Origin: Prochlorococcus sp. AG-424-E18
GTDB lineage: Bacteria; Cyanobacteriota; Cyanobacteriia; PCC-6307; Cyanobiaceae
NCBI GenBank assembly: GCA_003210155.1
Contig: QCNC01000001.1
Span: forward strand, 124,001 to 188,000
Direction: 5' to 3'
DNA length: 64,000 nucleotides
Numbering within the stretch: position 1 is the stretch's first letter; each line of letters begins with the position of its first letter. The translations under genes and the position numbers were made by a program. The notes beneath the pieces are model-generated. The model was not told the origin of the DNA. It worked only from the letters and a program-made list of their open reading frames with translations, and did no database searches. This document shows positions 12,049 to 22,337 of this stretch, one piece after another.

Positions 12049-12504
12049 ATGAAAGAAATATCTCTAATCAAACATGCCAAAGGAGCTTTAGGGTTAAGGG
12101 TTTTAGGATTAGGCCCAAATTTTAAACCAACAAATGGATTAATAAAGTTGCAAAAATTACTAGATACCAATGCTTTCTGGGCAAAAAATAGAACAATTAA
12201 TGATCTAAAAAAATGTCTTGCTAACAGTGATGTCGTAATAAGTCTTTGGGTTGGGAAGGAAATAGTTGGCTTTGGTAGAGCTTTAACCGATGGGATTTAC
12301 CGCGGAGTGCTTTGGGATATTGTTATCGATCAAAATCACCAAGGCAAAGGTTTTGGCACATTAATTGTAAAAAATCTTTTATCTTCAAAAAAAATTAAAA
12401 ATACAAAAAAATTATATTTAATGACAACAAATAAAAAATTATTTTATTCTCAATTTGATTTTAAAGAAGTTACCACTCAAAATTTATTGATTCATGAAAT
12501 ATAA
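12049..12504 (+). CDS. GNAT-family N-acetyltransferase
   Basis: Small acetyl-CoA-dependent acetyltransferase of 151 residues. The core GNAT fold is visible. Strand 4 is GVLWDIVID, and the acetyl-CoA pyrophosphate loop NHQGKGFGTLIV (Q-x-x-G-x-G/A) is at about 104-115. Strand 5 is KKLYLMTTN, followed by LFYSQFDFKEV. The substrate is not predictable from sequence. It is divergent from secA across 175 bp and converges on the NTF2-like gene with 25 nt between them. Confidence 0.88.
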   Translation: MKEISLIKHAKGALGLRVLGLGPNFKPTNGLIKLQKLLDTNAFWAKNRTINDLKKCLANSDVVISLWVGKEIVGFGRALTDGIYRGVLWDIVIDQNHQGKGFGTLIVKNLLSSKKIKNTKKLYLMTTNKKLFYSQFDFKEVTTQNLLIHEI

Positions 12505-12529
12505 AGCACTCTATTTCTAAATAAAAAAA

Positions 12530-12964
12530 TCAAGACACGAATTTTCTATAAAGCCATCTTATGAAAGGTCCTAAAATAGGAACTGGTCCAAAAGTTGGGC
12601 CGCAAAAATCAAAGTAATCTCTGTGCTCTTTAATTAATCCATTTTCACCAAATAATAAACGAGTAGTTCCGGGATAAATAAATTCTTTACCCATAATTTT
12701 TAAACCCATTGTCCATTCAACAAATCCATAATCACCAGTTATGGATATTGCATGAGTTTTTAAAAAAACATCATCACATCTTTTAACTAGCTTTTCTTGA
12801 GCTTGGACATAAGAATCTAAGCCCTCTGTTTCCTGCGTTGGGTCTGTGAAAATAACATTCTCATTATAAAATTCAGCCCATTTTTGTTTTGTTGGTGCAT
12901 CTGCACCATAAGGTTTAGTAAATAATCCCTTTAAATCCTCAATAGAAATTTCTGTTGTCATCAC
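12530..12964 (-). CDS. NTF2/SnoaL-like protein
   Basis: Protein of 144 residues with the cone-shaped alpha+beta pattern of the NTF2/SnoaL superfamily. There is an N-terminal helix (KQKWAEFYNENVIFTDP), then strands such as GDYGFVEWTMGLKI and TRLLFGENGLIKEHRDYFDF. It ends in an aromatic, basic tail (GPFIRWLYRKF) that could contact membrane. Related proteins are enzymes or pigment/steroid binders. No catalytic residues can be assigned here. It has two candidate starts (ATG ATG). tRNA-Gly lies 42 nt upstream on the same strand, so read-through transcription is possible. Confidence 0.75.
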   Translation of the reverse strand: MMTTEISIEDLKGLFTKPYGADAPTKQKWAEFYNENVIFTDPTQETEGLDSYVQAQEKLVKRCDDVFLKTHAISITGDYGFVEWTMGLKIMGKEFIYPGTTRLLFGENGLIKEHRDYFDFCGPTFGPVPILGPFIRWLYRKFVS

Positions 12965-13006
12965 GAAACTACTGTTAACAATATTCTAAAAGATACAAAC
13001 ATTAAA

Positions 13007-13078
13007 AGCGGATGAAGAGATTCGAACTCTCGACATTCTCCTTGGCAAGGAGATGCTCTACCACTGAGCTACATCCGC
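13007..13078 (-). tRNA. tRNA-Gly (GCC)
   Basis: On the minus strand 72 nt fold as a full cloverleaf. The acceptor GCGGATG pairs with CATCCGC, with discriminator T (U). The D arm contains AGCTCAGTGGTAGAGC. The anticodon stem CTCCT/AGGAG holds the loop TGCCA with anticodon GCC. The T arm is GAGAGTTCGAATCTC. The CCA end is not encoded. Stem pairing checked by eye. Confidence 0.97.
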
Positions 13079-13140
13079 ATAACTTTTCCATTTTATCTCA
13101 AAGAAGGGATCAATGATAAAAATAATTAAATTTTTTTCAA

Positions 13141-13617
13141 TTAATTTAAATTTTTAATTAAGGATCCCATCTCAATTGCTTGTAAAGCATAATTCCAACC
13201 AAGATTATTTTTAATTCCTGCTCTTTCTAAAGCCTGCTGCATAGTATCAGTAGTTAAAACTCCAAAAATAATTGGAACATTATTTTCATTTGAAACTTGC
13301 GAAATACCTTTACTCGCCTCAGATATAACTACATCATAGTGGGAAGTTTCACCACGAATCACAGCCCCAAGAGCAATTACAACGTCATAACTCTTTTTTT
13401 TCATGAGGGTTTTAGCTGCGATTGGTAATTCGAATGAACCTGGAACCCAAACTATATCCACTTGATTGCTTAATTCCGAAGTATCTAAACCATGTCTTTT
13501 TAAACAATCAAGACAACCAGATAGAATTTTATTTGTAATTAAATCATTAAATCTTGCTATTACAATCCCAACTTTTAAAGTAGAGGCATTTGTAAAGGAA
13601 CCCTCAAAAATAGCCAT
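13141..13617 (-). CDS. ribH: 6,7-dimethyl-8-ribityllumazine synthase
   Basis: Penultimate step of riboflavin synthesis: condenses the ribityl-uracil with dihydroxybutanone phosphate to lumazine. It has 158 residues, standard length. Diagnostic segments are [30 protein letters not shown] (with the catalytic-site His) and [21 protein letters not shown]. Family members assemble as pentamers or 60-mer capsids. It lies between tRNA-Gly and psbZ, all on the minus strand. The psbZ stop is 49 nt upstream of its start. Confidence 0.97.
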   Translation of the reverse strand: MAIFEGSFTNASTLKVGIVIARFNDLITNKILSGCLDCLKRHGLDTSELSNQVDIVWVPGSFELPIAAKTLMKKKSYDVVIALGAVIRGETSHYDVVISEASKGISQVSNENNVPIIFGVLTTDTMQQALERAGIKNNLGWNYALQAIEMGSLIKNLN

Positions 13618-13666
13618 TAAATTTTACTTAAATATATTAATAGATTCTCACGAAAAGGTATTAAAT

Positions 13667-13864
13667 TCAAACTAATGAAGAAACTATCCCTGTAACAAAA
13701 ACCAAAACAACCCAAACAGCAGCAATAGAATAAATTTTTCTCCTACTTTCTCGCTGTCCTTCTTCAGTAGAAGGTTGAGTCACATATAAAACGGGTACTC
13801 CAACTACCGCAATTAAAGAAGCGAATAATAGAGCATTTACGAAGAAAAAGTTAACAGCCTGCAT
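13667..13864 (-). CDS. psbZ: Photosystem II protein PsbZ
   Basis: Two-helix membrane subunit at the PSII core periphery (also called Ycf9), 65 residues. Helix 1 ends in the conserved VVGVPVLYV. The loop is hydrophilic and charged (STEEGQRESRRK). Helix 2 is IAAVWVVLVFVTGIVSSLV, typical of PsbZ. In plants it stabilises PSII-antenna supercomplexes. It is the only photosystem gene in the window. A TATAAT box lies 23 nt upstream of the ATG. Confidence 0.9.
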   Translation of the reverse strand: MQAVNFFFVNALLFASLIAVVGVPVLYVTQPSTEEGQRESRRKIYSIAAVWVVLVFVTGIVSSLV

Positions 13865-13886
13865 AATTCAGTCTTAGGTTTCAAAT

Positions 13887-13903
13887 ATTATAAGTACTAT
13901 AAT
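13887..13903. promoter_or_regulatory. Symmetric pair of -10 boxes between psbZ and mutS
   Basis: ATTATA-AGTAC-TATAAT gives a perfect -10 hexamer on each strand, 5 bp apart and pointing outward. The minus-strand box (13892-13887) would start a psbZ mRNA with a leader of about 17 nt. The plus-strand box (13898-13903) would start mutS mRNA with a leader of about 95 nt. No clear -35 is seen for either. Sequence observed; promoter role inferred. Confidence 0.45.
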
Positions 13904-14004
13904 CTCATGAAAATGATAATTTTTAGAGAAAATTTACATACTTTAGCCACTTTAAATGCAAAAAAAAAATTTCTACCTAATATCTATTTAGGAATTAAAA
14001 AAGT

Positions 14005-16746
14005 ATGCAAGAAGATACGATAATTCAAAAGAATTTATTTGCGATTGGTAATGATAATAATGAACAAAAAGAAATAACAAAAATTCCAGAGAATTTATCT
14101 TTGGAAGATTTAAAAAAAGAATCGCAAAAAAGACCCAGACAAAGAAAAAATTCAACTAATTTAATAAGTAAATTCAAGACTGATTTAATTTCAAATAACA
14201 AAAATGTTTGCATCAATGAAGAATCTTATAGCTATAAAACAGTTTCAAAACAGAAATTAACTCCTGTAATGAAGCATTATGTAACTCTAAAAGAAGAAAA
14301 TAAAGATAGGTTATTACTTTACAGATTAGGAGATTTTTTTGAATGTTTTTTTGAGGACGCTGTATTAATATCTAACCTTTTAGAAATAACGCTTACAAGT
14401 AAAGATGCTGGCAAAGAGATTGGTAAGATCCCTATGGCAGGGGTTCCCCATCATGCAATGGAGAGATACTGTGCTGATTTAATAAAAAAAAATTATTCTG
14501 TGGTTATATGCGATCAATTAGAAAAAAGTTCTGGAAATTATGGGACTCCAATTAAAAGAGGAATAACAAGAATAATTACTCCCGGAACTGTAATTGAAGA
14601 GGGGATGTTGATTGCAAAGAAAAATAATTGGATTACTGCTATTTACTTATCAGAAGAAAACTCAGACGAATCTTATGAATGGGGTATATCAAAAGCTGAT
14701 GTAAGCACAGGAGAATTAATAACTTTAGAAGGCCAATCTCTGTCAAAACTATTTGATGAAATTATTAAATTAGATTCTTCAGAAATCATTGTAGGAAGCA
14801 ATGCAGTAAGAAATTTATTAATTAAAGGAAATAGTCAAATTACATATACTGTTTCTCAAGAGACTAATTTTGGAATTAATGAAGCAAATTATCTAATAAA
14901 AAATTATTTCCAAATTTCAAGCCTGGAGGGAATAGGACTTAAAAATTTAAACAATGCAACTAGATCACTTGGAGGTTTATTAAATTATTTAGAAAAAATT
15001 AATCCTTCAAATTTAGATAAAGATTCTTCTTTAAAAATCTCATTAGACTTTCCGCAAATCCAATATGGTCACAACAAATTAATTATTGATTATCAAACTC
15101 AAAAAAACTTAGAAATCAAAAATACACAACGAGAAAACAATTATGTAGGTTCGCTTCTATGGAGTATTGATAGAACTTATACTTGCATGGGTGCAAGGTG
15201 TTTAAGAAGATGGATAGATTCACCACTATTAAACGTTAATGAGATTTATAAAAGACAAAATATAATTACAAACTTTCTTGAATCTAAAAAATTACGTACA
15301 GATACCCAAAATTTACTTAGAGCAATGGGGGATTTAGAAAGACTTGCAGGTAGAGCTTGTGCAGGTCATGCAAGTCCCAGAGACTTAATTGCAATAGCTG
15401 AAGGTTTAAAAAGATTGCCTAGACTAAAATCCATAATTGAATTATTTAAATATGATCTCCCAGATTGGACTGATCAATTAAAAAATATTGATGAGGGACT
15501 CTTAAAATTAGCTGATACTATAAGTTTTAAACTAGTAGAAAATCCTCCTCTAAATATTAGTGAAGGAGGCATGATCCACGATGGTGTTGACAATATATTA
15601 GATGGTTTACGCAATTTAATGGATGATTACTCTGAATGGCTAAATAAAGAGGAATTAAAGGAAAGGAAAATTAGCAAAATTTCAAACCTAAAAATTCAAT
15701 TTCATAAAAATTTTGGTTATTACATTTCTATAAATAAGTCAAAAGTTAATTTAGCTCCACAACATTGGATCAAAAGGCAAACACTTACTAATGAAGAAAG
15801 GTATATAACTTCAGAAATTAAAAATAAAGAAAATAAGATTTTCCAAATAAAAAGTAGAGCTTCATCAAAAGAATATGAAATTTTCTGCGAATTAAGAAAT
15901 ATAGTTGCTGAAAAAACAAAACAAATAAGATCAATCGCAAAATCCATAGCATCTCTTGATGCACTGCTTGGTTTATCAATTGCTGCAGTAGAAAACAATT
16001 TTATAAAACCTTCATTAATACCAATAAATGATTCAATGACAAAAAATAGTACAAAAATTATCGCAGGTAGAAATCCAATTGTAGAGCAATTGTTAAGTGA
16101 CAAAAAGTTTGTAGCAAACGATATCTCTTTTGAGGATAATCAAAAATTAATTATATTAACGGGTCCCAATGCAAGCGGAAAAAGTTGCTTTATAAGACAA
16201 CTTGGTTTAATACAAATTCTCACACAAATTGGTAGCTTTGTTCCTGCTAATAATGCTGAAATCAAAATTGCAGATAGGATTTTCACAAGAATTGGGGCAG
16301 TTGATGATCAATCATCTGGACAATCAACATTTATGGTAGAAATGTCTGAAACAGCATCAATTCTAAATCAGGCAACTTCTAGCTCACTAGTTTTACTTGA
16401 TGAGATAGGCAGAGGGACATCTACTTTTGATGGACTTTCAATAGCTTGGTCAGTAAGTGAATATCTTGCAAAAAAAATTCAATGTAATACTATTTTTGCT
16501 ACTCACTATCATGAGCTGAATTATTTAAAAAATTCAAATAATAATATACAAAATTTTCAAGTTTTAGTAGAACAAAATAACGATCAGCTAATCTTTAGCC
16601 ACAGGATTGTTAAAGGGGGCTCAAACAAAAGCTATGGCATAGAAGCAGCAAAATTAGCAGGTGTTCCAAAAGAAGTTATAGAAAAAGCAAAATCAGTTTT
16701 AAATTCTTTAGAAGAAAATAACAAATTAAATTATGATATTAAGTAA
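14005..16746 (+). CDS. mutS: DNA mismatch repair protein MutS
   Basis: Mismatch-recognition ATPase, 913 residues. The MutS-I domain begins only near residue 90, after a basic, poorly conserved extension (KRPRQRKN). Its mismatch-wedging Phe-x-Glu is present in GDFFECF. The clamp and lever domains follow. The ABC ATPase has Walker A GPNASGKS and Walker [20 protein letters not shown], and the HTH-type C-terminus is short. Presence of Phe-x-Glu marks it as true MutS1 rather than MutS2. No mutL is in the window. It is divergent from psbZ and convergent with cobH. Confidence 0.97.
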   Translation: MQEDTIIQKNLFAIGNDNNEQKEITKIPENLSLEDLKKESQKRPRQRKNSTNLISKFKTDLISNNKNVCINEESYSYKTVSKQKLTPVMKHYVTLKEENKDRLLLYRLGDFFECFFEDAVLISNLLEITLTSKDAGKEIGKIPMAGVPHHAMERYCADLIKKNYSVVICDQLEKSSGNYGTPIKRGITRIITPGTVIEEGMLIAKKNNWITAIYLSEENSDESYEWGISKADVSTGELITLEGQSLSKLFDEIIKLDSSEIIVGSNAVRNLLIKGNSQITYTVSQETNFGINEANYLIKNYFQISSLEGIGLKNLNNATRSLGGLLNYLEKINPSNLDKDSSLKISLDFPQIQYGHNKLIIDYQTQKNLEIKNTQRENNYVGSLLWSIDRTYTCMGARCLRRWIDSPLLNVNEIYKRQNIITNFLESKKLRTDTQNLLRAMGDLERLAGRACAGHASPRDLIAIAEGLKRLPRLKSIIELFKYDLPDWTDQLKNIDEGLLKLADTISFKLVENPPLNISEGGMIHDGVDNILDGLRNLMDDYSEWLNKEELKERKISKISNLKIQFHKNFGYYISINKSKVNLAPQHWIKRQTLTNEERYITSEIKNKENKIFQIKSRASSKEYEIFCELRNIVAEKTKQIRSIAKSIASLDALLGLSIAAVENNFIKPSLIPINDSMTKNSTKIIAGRNPIVEQLLSDKKFVANDISFEDNQKLIILTGPNASGKSCFIRQLGLIQILTQIGSFVPANNAEIKIADRIFTRIGAVDDQSSGQSTFMVEMSETASILNQATSSSLVLLDEIGRGTSTFDGLSIAWSVSEYLAKKIQCNTIFATHYHELNYLKNSNNNIQNFQVLVEQNNDQLIFSHRIVKGGSNKSYGIEAAKLAGVPKEVIEKAKSVLNSLEENNKLNYDIK

Positions 16747-16777
16747 ATTTTTGACATTTTTATAAAATAAATACTTT

Positions 16778-17401
16778 TTAAATTGTTTCCCTCAATAAGG
16801 CATTAACCGCAGCAGCTGCCATGGCAGCACCTCCTCTAGTTGAATTCAAAACAATTCTAGGAAGATCAGTGGAAATCAGTTTGTTTTTGCTATTCTCTAC
16901 TCCAATAAAACCTACAGGCATTCCTATAATTAAACTAGGTAAATCTTTTGCATTTTCTAAAATATCAATTAAATAAGTTAACGCTGTAGGCGAACTGCCA
17001 ATAACTACAATAGGAGATTTGCTTCCAGAATTTATAGCGGATAACTCCTTCCAGCCTTCACTTAAGCCATATGCAGTTTTAGTTAAGTTTGTATGATTAT
17101 TTTTTCCAAACCACATTCTAGCAGTGAATACTTTATTCCTAGTAGTATTTTCTGCCATAGATTTTATTGCTGCTGCTGCCATATCGGTATCAGTTAAAAT
17201 AGGAGCACCATTTTTAAGTGCCTGAAGACCCTTTTCACAAGCACCTTCACTAAAATTTACAAGATTTTGAACTGTAAAATCCCCTGAAGTATGGACTAAT
17301 CTCTCTAAAACTTTTTTTTCTAAATAATTTAGATCATTGGCTACTAAACGAGATCTTATGAATCTGATGCTTTCCAAAAAAATTGGATGATCTATTACCA
17401 T
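16778..17401 (-). CDS. cobH: Precorrin-8X methylmutase
   Basis: Moves a methyl group from C11 to C12 of precorrin-8X to give hydrogenobyrinate in the cobalamin (pseudocobalamin in marine cyanobacteria) ring pathway. It has 207 residues. The catalytic histidine is His37 in LVHTSGDF. Further family segments are GAPILTDTDMAAAA, SPTALTYLIDIL and GMPVGFIGVENSK, and the C-terminus is rich in alanine (RGGAAMAAAAVNALL). It converges on mutS with 31 nt between stops and diverges from holA. It stands alone, without other cob genes nearby. Confidence 0.95.
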   Translation of the reverse strand: MVIDHPIFLESIRFIRSRLVANDLNYLEKKVLERLVHTSGDFTVQNLVNFSEGACEKGLQALKNGAPILTDTDMAAAAIKSMAENTTRNKVFTARMWFGKNNHTNLTKTAYGLSEGWKELSAINSGSKSPIVVIGSSPTALTYLIDILENAKDLPSLIIGMPVGFIGVENSKNKLISTDLPRIVLNSTRGGAAMAAAAVNALLRETI

Positions 17402-17459
17402 TAAATTTAATTTGTGTTAAAAGTAATCATAGTTAATATATGGTTTTTATTGAGCTATT

Positions 17460-18461
17460 ATGCCAATACAAATATTATGGGGTAATGATCTAAATGCTCA
17501 AAATATATTTATTCAAAAATTAATTGATAAGGAAGTATCCAAAGAATGGAAAGAAATAAACGTAACTAATTTAAATGGAGATGATGATGAGCAAGTCAAA
17601 AAAGCTTTTGATGAAGTTCTTACACCTCCTTTTGGAGATGGATACAGAATAGTTACATTGAAAAATAATCCCATTTTTACTACCAAAAATGAAGATCTAA
17701 GAACTAAATTTGAAAAAATTTATGACAATATACCTCAAAATACTTATTTCATTTTGCAAAATACAAAAAAACCAGACTCAAGACTAAAGAGTACTAAATT
17801 TTTACAAAAACTTATCAAAAATAATTTAGCCAAAGAAAAATCATTTTCTTTACCAGAAATCTGGGACTATGAGGGACAAAAAAGATTTTTAGAAGATGCA
17901 TCAAATGAAATGAATATCAAAATTGATAACAATACAGCTGAATTAATTATTGATTCAGTTGGAAATGACAGCTTTAAACTAATAAATGAATTAGCTAAAG
18001 CAAAAACATACCTCTCTGCAGTATCAAGTGATTCGAATTCGCAACTTTTTCTTAAAAGTATTGATGTAAAAAAAATATTTAGTGATCATCAATCCAATAT
18101 TTTCAAAATTATTGATCTTCTCTTACAAAAAAATATTAATGAAAGCCTCATTGAAATAAATTATTCTTTACAGAAAGGTGAACCTGCTTTAAGACTAAAT
18201 GCAGGTTTAATTAGTCAAATAAGAATTCATACCATTATAAAACTAGCAGTTAATTCAGGTAACGATAATGCAGAAAAAATTTGTAATCTAGCAGGCATTT
18301 CTAATCCAAAAAGAATTTTTTTTATTCGAAAAAAAGTCAAAAATGTATCTCAAGAATATTTAATTAATTTAATGAGTAACTTACTTGATATTGAATCATT
18401 ACTAAAACAAGGTAATAATCCTATAAATGTTTTTACAGAGAAATTAATTAATTTAAGTTAA
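17460..18461 (+). CDS. holA: DNA polymerase III delta subunit
   Basis: Clamp-loader wrench that opens the beta clamp, 333 residues. N-terminal AAA+-like fold without a functional P-loop, as in the family (ILWGNDLNAQNIFIQKLI at the start; LTPPFGDGYRIVTLKN resembles the beta-clamp-contacting element). The middle has NTAELIIDSVGNDSFKLINELAKAKTY, and the C-terminal collar helices include LQKGEPALRLNAGLISQIR. The family is weakly conserved, but order and length fit. 39 nt separate it from lysC downstream on the same strand. Confidence 0.9.
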   Translation: MPIQILWGNDLNAQNIFIQKLIDKEVSKEWKEINVTNLNGDDDEQVKKAFDEVLTPPFGDGYRIVTLKNNPIFTTKNEDLRTKFEKIYDNIPQNTYFILQNTKKPDSRLKSTKFLQKLIKNNLAKEKSFSLPEIWDYEGQKRFLEDASNEMNIKIDNNTAELIIDSVGNDSFKLINELAKAKTYLSAVSSDSNSQLFLKSIDVKKIFSDHQSNIFKIIDLLLQKNINESLIEINYSLQKGEPALRLNAGLISQIRIHTIIKLAVNSGNDNAEKICNLAGISNPKRIFFIRKKVKNVSQEYLINLMSNLLDIESLLKQGNNPINVFTEKLINLS

Positions 18462-18500
18462 CCAAATTATAAGTTTAAGAATTTACATTATGATTTAAGT

Positions 18501-20261
18501 ATGGCTTTACTAGTAAAAAAATTTGGGGGTACTTCTGTCGGGGATATTAAAAAAATTAAAAATATTGCAAGTAGCATTTGTCAAAGTAAAGAAGCAGGGA
18601 ATGAAATTGTCGTAGTTGTCTCTGCGATGGGGCAAACTACAGATGATTTAAATTGTTTAGCAGAATCAATTAGTAAAAATCCTAATCGAAGAGAATTGGA
18701 TATGCTTCTCTCAACTGGAGAGCAAGTAACCATAGCTCTTCTTTCAATGGCATTAAACGAATACGGAATACCTGCAATTTCAATGACTGGTAGCCAGGTT
18801 GGAATTATTACTGAATCAATTCATGGGAAAGCGAGAATTCTGGATATTAAAACAGAAAGGATCCAAAATTATTTAAATCAGGGTTTTGTAGTTGTCGTGG
18901 CTGGATTTCAAGGAACAACATTAAGCCATACGGGCTCAATGGAAATTACAACTTTGGGTAGAGGTGGTTCAGATACTTCCGCGGTAGCTTTATCAACAGC
19001 ATTAGGAGCTGAGACCTGCGAAATTTATACAGACGTTCCAGGGGTTCTTACTACTGATCCAAGAATTGTTCCTAATGCAAAACTCTTAGATGAAATTAGC
19101 TGCGAGGAAATGCTTGAACTTGCAAGCGTTGGTGCTTCAGTTCTACATCCAAGAGCAGTAGAAATTGCTCGCAATTATGGAATTAAATTGTGTGTCAAAT
19201 CAAGTCAAAGTGACTCCAGTGGGACTCTTCTAGAAAGTCAAATCCAACCTCTCCCGCTAAAAAGAGGAAGCTTAGAATTAACAAAAACAGTCAATAGTCT
19301 TGAAGTATTAGAAAACCAAGCAGTATTCAGTCTCTCAAATATTCCTGATAGACCTGGGATTGCTGCGCAAATATTTGAAAAACTTTCAGAAGCAAGTATT
19401 AACGTAGATTTAATAATACAAGCGACAAATGATGGAAATAAAAACGATATTACATTTACTGTTGGTGAATTAGAAGTAAAAAAGACTGCAGAACAATGTG
19501 AACTTATAACTAGTCAATTAGGGGGAGAATTTAACTTAAAAACCAACATGACTAAATTAAGTATTCAAGGAGCAGGCATTATGGGCAGACCTAGTGTTTC
19601 AGCTGATTTATTTGATACTTTATCTCAAGCGAATATAAATGTTAGGTTAATAGCTACTAGTGAAATTAAAGTCAGCTGTGTAATTGAAATTAATAATATA
19701 CCAAAGGCTATTAGATTTGTTGCTGAGAAATTTAAGTTATCCGATACACAAATACTTGTTAATCCAATCAATGAAAAACAAGATCAACCTGAAGTAAGAG
19801 GAATTGCATTAGATAAAAACCAAGTTCAGGTAAGCTTTAGAAAACTGCCTGATCGTCCAGGTGTAGCAGCATCGATATGTTTAGCATTAGCTGAAAATAA
19901 TTTACTTATCGATACTATTGTTCAGTCTGAAAGAATTACCTCTTTAAAAACTAAGGATATTAGTCTTACGATGAATAAACAAGATAGAGAAAAAGCTAAT
20001 TTAGTTTTTGAGGCCTTAACAAAAAAATTACCCGGATCATACATTGAAGATGGGCCTGCTATCGCAAAAGTAAGTACTGTAGGAGCGGGAATGGCATTTA
20101 AGGTTGGGACGGCTGGAAAAATATTTAGAGCATTGGCTGACCAAAATATCAATATTGAAATGATTGCCACGAGTGAAATTAGGACTTCATGTATTGTTTT
20201 AGAAAAAGATTGTGACAAAGCAGTTAATGCGATTCATAATCATTTCGAATTAGAAAAATAA
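18501..20261 (+). CDS. lysC: Aspartate kinase with four ACT domains
   Basis: Phosphorylates aspartate, the first step toward lysine, threonine and methionine. It has 586 residues, longer than the common 400-450. The amino-acid-kinase domain (1-245) opens with KFGGTSVG and contains TTLGRGGSDTSAVALS and YTDVPGVLTTDPRIV. Two repeated pairs of ACT domains follow: NIPDRPGIAAQIFEKLSEA and LPDRPGVAASICLALAE each begin a pair, and each ends with an IATSEI-type strand. This duplicated arrangement is typical of cyanobacterial LysC, where Lys and Thr bind as feedback inhibitors. asd and dapA are 7 kb away. Confidence 0.96.
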   Translation: MALLVKKFGGTSVGDIKKIKNIASSICQSKEAGNEIVVVVSAMGQTTDDLNCLAESISKNPNRRELDMLLSTGEQVTIALLSMALNEYGIPAISMTGSQVGIITESIHGKARILDIKTERIQNYLNQGFVVVVAGFQGTTLSHTGSMEITTLGRGGSDTSAVALSTALGAETCEIYTDVPGVLTTDPRIVPNAKLLDEISCEEMLELASVGASVLHPRAVEIARNYGIKLCVKSSQSDSSGTLLESQIQPLPLKRGSLELTKTVNSLEVLENQAVFSLSNIPDRPGIAAQIFEKLSEASINVDLIIQATNDGNKNDITFTVGELEVKKTAEQCELITSQLGGEFNLKTNMTKLSIQGAGIMGRPSVSADLFDTLSQANINVRLIATSEIKVSCVIEINNIPKAIRFVAEKFKLSDTQILVNPINEKQDQPEVRGIALDKNQVQVSFRKLPDRPGVAASICLALAENNLLIDTIVQSERITSLKTKDISLTMNKQDREKANLVFEALTKKLPGSYIEDGPAIAKVSTVGAGMAFKVGTAGKIFRALADQNINIEMIATSEIRTSCIVLEKDCDKAVNAIHNHFELEK

Positions 20262-20268
20262 GTTCGTT

Positions 20269-22308
20269 TTAATTATTTCTTGCCAATTTTTGTCTTAATT
20301 TTTTGATTCTATCCCTCAAATTTGCTGCTTCTTCAAAATTTAACTCTTTTGCAGCGTCTTTCATTTTAATTTCTAACTTTTCTATTAAGTCAGGCAATTC
20401 TTCGAGTAAACATTGATTATCACTGGAACTGAGAATTGCGTCAGTTTTGTTATTAACTATATTTATTAAATCTTTAGATAAACCACCAGCATCTAGTTTT
20501 CTGGAAAGTTCTAGAAAAGATAATATTGAATTTTCAATTTTTTTGCCTGCAGGTTTTGGAGTAATACCATTAACTTGGTTATATTTTTTTTGAATAGTTC
20601 TTCTTCTTTCAGTTTCAGATATTGCTCTTTTCATTGAATCTGTGAAGTTATCTGCATAAAGCAAGGCAACACCTTCAACATGTCTGGCAGCTCTTCCTAT
20701 TGTTTGAATCAATGACCTTTCTGCCCTCAGAAAACCTTCTTTATCAGCATCTAAAATGGCAACTAAGGATACTTCTGGAAGATCTAGTCCCTCTCTTAAT
20801 AAATTAACTCCTACCAAAACATCATATTCGCCCGTTCTAAGGTCTTGAATAATTTCAATTCTTTCAATTGAATGGATTTCGGAATGCAAATATCTAACTC
20901 TTACTTTATTTTCAGATAAAAAATCAGTTAGATCTTCAGCCATTCTCTTAGTAAGTGTTGTCACAAGCACTCTTTGATTCTTTTCAGCTCGAATTCTTAT
21001 TTCAGATAACAGATCTTCTATTTGGCCTTCACTAGGTCTTACATCAATTACCGGGTCTAACACCCCAGTTGGTCTTATAACTTGCTCAATAAATTCACCA
21101 TCACATTGATCTAATTCCCACTGACCGGGGGTTGCACTTATAAATAATGTCTGTTTTGATTTGTCCCAAAACTCTTCACATTTTAAAGGTCTATTATCTG
21201 CAGCACTTGGCAATCTAAAACCATGATCTATTAAAACTTTTTTTCTAGATTGATCACCGTTGTACATCGCATGAAGTTGAGGACATGTTACATGACTCTC
21301 ATCAACTACCAACAACCAATCTTTGGGAAAGTAATCTATTAAGCATTCTGGCGGTGAACCCTCCTCCCTACCTGATAAATGACGAGCATAATTCTCAACT
21401 CCATTACAATAACCAACCTCTTTAAGCATTTCTAAATCATATTTTGTACGTTGTTCAAGACGTTGAGCCTCTAATAATTTTCCTTCGTATGTAAATTTAT
21501 CTAGTTGAGTTTTTAATTCACTTCTAATTGCACTTATTGCACTCTCAAGTCTTTCTTTTGGAGTCACAAAATGCTTCGCTGGGTAAACGCTAACTTGTTC
21601 CAAACTTTCAAGTATTTCTCCTGTAGTAGGGTCAACATATCTAATAGCCTCGACTTCATCACCAAATAACTCAATTCTTATTAATCTATCTTCATAAGCT
21701 GGACCGATTTCTAAAACATCACCTTTAATTCTGAATCTACCTCTGGTAATTTCAATATCATTTCTAGTATATTGATTTTCAACGAGAGACCTCAAAGAAG
21801 AACGTAGATTTATTGATTTTCCCACTTCAAATTTAACTGCAGCCTTTAAATACTCACTCGGTATACCAAGACCATAAATACAACTTATTGAGGCAACAAC
21901 AATTACATCTTTTCTTTCAAATAATGAGCGTGTTGCAGAATGCCTAAGCATATCTATTTCTTCATTAATTGAAGCAGTTTTGGCTATGTAAGTATCACTT
22001 ACAGGTACATAAGCTTCAGGTTGATAATAATCGTAGTAAGAAATGAAGTACTCAACAGCATTTTTTGGGAAAAATTCCCTTAATTCATTACATAGTTGTG
22101 CTGCCAACGTTTTGTTATGGGCTAAAACAAGTGCTGGTCTTCCTGTTTGTTGAATTACATTGGCAATGGTAAATGTTTTACCAGTTCCAGTAGCTCCTAA
22201 AAGAGTCTGAAACTGTTTGCCATTATTTACGCCTTTAACTAATTTTTTAATAGCTTCTGGTTGATCTCCATTTGGTTCGTAAGGAGCTTGAAGCTTATAG
22301 TTGTTCAT
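20269..22308 (-). CDS. uvrB: Excinuclease ABC subunit B
   Basis: Damage-verification helicase of nucleotide excision repair, 679 residues. Walker A is in [15 protein letters not shown]. The beta-hairpin region has [12 protein letters not shown]. Helicase motifs [10 protein letters not shown] and [12 protein letters not shown] are present, and [14 protein letters not shown] is a UvrB signature. The C-terminal UVR motif that binds UvrC is at about 640-675 ([19 protein letters not shown]). I start at the ATG at 22308; a TTG codon lies directly before it. It follows the DUF561 gene by 29 nt on the same strand and converges on lysC with 7 nt between stops. Confidence 0.97.
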   Translation of the reverse strand: MNNYKLQAPYEPNGDQPEAIKKLVKGVNNGKQFQTLLGATGTGKTFTIANVIQQTGRPALVLAHNKTLAAQLCNELREFFPKNAVEYFISYYDYYQPEAYVPVSDTYIAKTASINEEIDMLRHSATRSLFERKDVIVVASISCIYGLGIPSEYLKAAVKFEVGKSINLRSSLRSLVENQYTRNDIEITRGRFRIKGDVLEIGPAYEDRLIRIELFGDEVEAIRYVDPTTGEILESLEQVSVYPAKHFVTPKERLESAISAIRSELKTQLDKFTYEGKLLEAQRLEQRTKYDLEMLKEVGYCNGVENYARHLSGREEGSPPECLIDYFPKDWLLVVDESHVTCPQLHAMYNGDQSRKKVLIDHGFRLPSAADNRPLKCEEFWDKSKQTLFISATPGQWELDQCDGEFIEQVIRPTGVLDPVIDVRPSEGQIEDLLSEIRIRAEKNQRVLVTTLTKRMAEDLTDFLSENKVRVRYLHSEIHSIERIEIIQDLRTGEYDVLVGVNLLREGLDLPEVSLVAILDADKEGFLRAERSLIQTIGRAARHVEGVALLYADNFTDSMKRAISETERRRTIQKKYNQVNGITPKPAGKKIENSILSFLELSRKLDAGGLSKDLINIVNNKTDAILSSSDNQCLLEELPDLIEKLEIKMKDAAKELNFEEAANLRDRIKKLRQKLARNN

Positions 22309-22337
22309 CAAGCTAGTAGCAAAAGGATGTTGCTATA

